From contig CADEGD010000046.1 of NCBI GenBank assembly GCA_902826795.1, positions 1 through 35,461 on the forward strand: a DNA stretch of 35,461 nt, read 5' to 3'. Shown here piece by piece: positions 34,454 through 35,461 of this stretch (its first letter is position 1; each line of letters opens with the position of its first letter). The notes beneath the pieces are model-generated. The model ran no database searches. It saw nothing but the letters and a program-made list of their open reading frames with translations, and was not told where the DNA came from. A program made the position numbers and the translations under genes. Source of the DNA: an uncultured Acidobacteriota bacterium (GTDB lineage Bacteria; Acidobacteriota; Blastocatellia; Pyrinomonadales; Pyrinomonadaceae).

Positions 34454-35461
34454 ATGACTGCCCAGGCGACGGCTATTAAACAATTCAACCCGCTGAGAAT
34501 GACCTCGCTCGCCCAAGGCGATGGCAAGCGCGAGGTATGGCTGACTTTGATCTTTGCCGTCGTCCATCTTCCTCTTGGGTTGGTTCTGTACCGTGCCGGA
34601 TATGCGGGCCTGCTTCATCCGATAGCGGTCATTGGATATGGCCTATATCTTGCATTTAGAAAGCAGTCACGACATTCGAGCATCGCCCTTGTGATCGGTT
34701 ATCTGATCGGGGTCGAAGTTTTGTGGCGGATGGCAAAAGTTCCAGTGTTTTGGGAGGCAGGCAAGTATGGCTCGGTCGCGATCATTCTCGTCGCACTGAT
34801 CCGGCGTTCGCGGTGGAATGTTCCAAAGCTTCCCCTGCTTTATTTTGCCCTGCTGATTCCCGGATGCATTGTCGCCGTCTTGAATCTTCCTACGAACCTG
34901 TTGCAGGGAATGCTCAGCTTCAATATGTCAGGGCCGCTGCTGTTGTTGTGCAGCTCGTGGTTCTTTTACAGGACGAGATTTCAGCCGATAGAGTTTCAGC
35001 GTCTGCTGGTTGCGATGACGATTCCGCTACTGTGTGTTGCGTTTACTTCGTTCTTCTATACAGTCTCGGCGGAAGAGATCGTTTTCACCGGCGAATCGAA
35101 TTTTGAGACGAGCGGCGGATTTGGTCCGAACCAAGTGTCGGCATTATTGGGTTTAGGCGTGTTTGTCTCGTTCGCCGGTGCGATTCTGCTTAAAAAAGGC
35201 ATAGTCCTGAAGACTTTTTTCGGTCTCTCGACCTTGTTTCTCGCGGCTATTTGTACGCTTACATTCTCTCGCAGCGGAATGTACAACGCCGTCGCAGGAA
35301 TCGGCGTGATGTTGATCTTCGGACTGAGGGATACCGGCAGCCTGTTGCGACGTCTTTCGCTTTCTCTAGGCGCGGCTGTTCTGTTTGTGTCGGTTATTTT
35401 CCCGATGATCGACGACTTTACGGACGGGGCTTTAAGGTCCCGATATGGGGACGTGCAGACC
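34454..35461 (+). CDS. O-antigen ligase/polymerase-like membrane protein (3' end cut off)
   Basis: The ATG at 34454 opens a frame that stays open for 336 codons to the window edge. The product is strongly hydrophobic, with about eight to nine apparent membrane segments so far (for example LTLIFAVVHLPLGLVL, IALVIGYLIGVEVLW and VLKTFFGLSTLFLAAICTL). GGFGPNQVSALLGLG and TFSRSGMYN are hallmarks of the WaaL/Wzy (O-antigen ligase, PF04932-type) family, in which the large periplasmic loop follows; that part lies outside the window. Such proteins join an undecaprenyl-linked glycan to lipid A or another acceptor, or polymerise repeat units. Next to Wzm/Wzt, a ligase role is more usual than a polymerase role. 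Confidence 0.85.
   Translation, partial: MTAQATAIKQFNPLRMTSLAQGDGKREVWLTLIFAVVHLPLGLVLYRAGYAGLLHPIAVIGYGLYLAFRKQSRHSSIALVIGYLIGVEVLWRMAKVPVFWEAGKYGSVAIILVALIRRSRWNVPKLPLLYFALLIPGCIVAVLNLPTNLLQGMLSFNMSGPLLLLCSSWFFYRTRFQPIEFQRLLVAMTIPLLCVAFTSFFYTVSAEEIVFTGESNFETSGGFGPNQVSALLGLGVFVSFAGAILLKKGIVLKTFFGLSTLFLAAICTLTFSRSGMYNAVAGIGVMLIFGLRDTGSLLRRLSLSLGAAVLFVSVIFPMIDDFTDGALRSRYGDVQT

Noticed and set aside
34723..35106. Plus-strand open frame of 127 codons
   Set aside because: It overlaps, in another frame, the O-antigen ligase-like gene (34454 to the window end), whose motifs and hydrophobic pattern are clear.
1..35461. Mobile elements, CRISPR arrays, tRNA or rRNA genes
   Set aside because: No transposase motifs, spaced direct repeats or RNA-gene-like sequence were seen; intergenic space is too small to hold them.

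Overview
The window is one unbroken run of 18 plus-strand genes, both ends cut by the window edge. The first ~20.7 kb is a hybrid NRPS/PKS assembly line with its own phosphopantetheinyl transferase and a membrane acyltransferase. The remaining ~15 kb is a polysaccharide-type locus: an asparagine-synthase-like gene, a Wzm/Wzt ABC exporter, a PhyH-family dioxygenase, a second asparagine synthase, a GNAT acetyltransferase, two paralogous GT-B-like proteins, one GT2, two GT4 glycosyltransferases and an O-antigen ligase/polymerase-like membrane protein. I see no tRNA, rRNA, CRISPR array, insertion sequence or phage gene. Nearly every gene junction is an overlap or a gap under 40 bases. The only larger gaps are 136 bases (before the third NRPS) and 74 bases (before the dioxygenase), so most or all of the window may be one or a few long transcripts.

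The organism is probably a Gram-negative bacterium, because it has an O-antigen/capsule-type exporter with a Wzt carbohydrate-binding domain and a WaaL/Wzy-like protein. GC content looks moderate (a little above half by eye). The mix of trans-AMT PKS-NRPS and surface glycan genes would suit Acidobacteriota, Myxococcota or Cyanobacteria. My impression leans to Acidobacteriota, but nothing in the window proves it.

Assembly line as read: (1) the end of an NRPS with A-PCP (partial pocket residues resemble Val codes); (2) a 3097-residue PKS-NRPS, KS-AT(malonyl)-ACP-aminotransferase-C-A(Gly code DILQLGMIWK)-N-methyltransferase-PCP, predicted to add a malonate unit, convert the beta-ketone to a beta-amine, and add N-methylglycine (sarcosine); (3) C-PCP-TE with no A domain; (4) an acyltransferase-3 membrane protein; (5) an Sfp-type PPTase; (6) a second terminating protein, formyltransferase-(C-terminal half of a C domain)-A-[PRMT-like methyltransferase]-PCP-TE. 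The two thioesterases are clearly related to each other.

The most interesting features are the contiguous joining of a peptide/polyketide assembly line to a surface-glycan export and glycosylation set, and the third NRPS. In that protein a formyltransferase sits where the catalytic half of the condensation domain should be, and a protein-arginine-methyltransferase-like domain interrupts the adenylation domain. A reasonable hypothesis is a formylated, methylated, beta-amino-acid-containing peptide that is glycosylated, or used to decorate a glycan, and exported through Wzm/Wzt. This is inference from gene content only.
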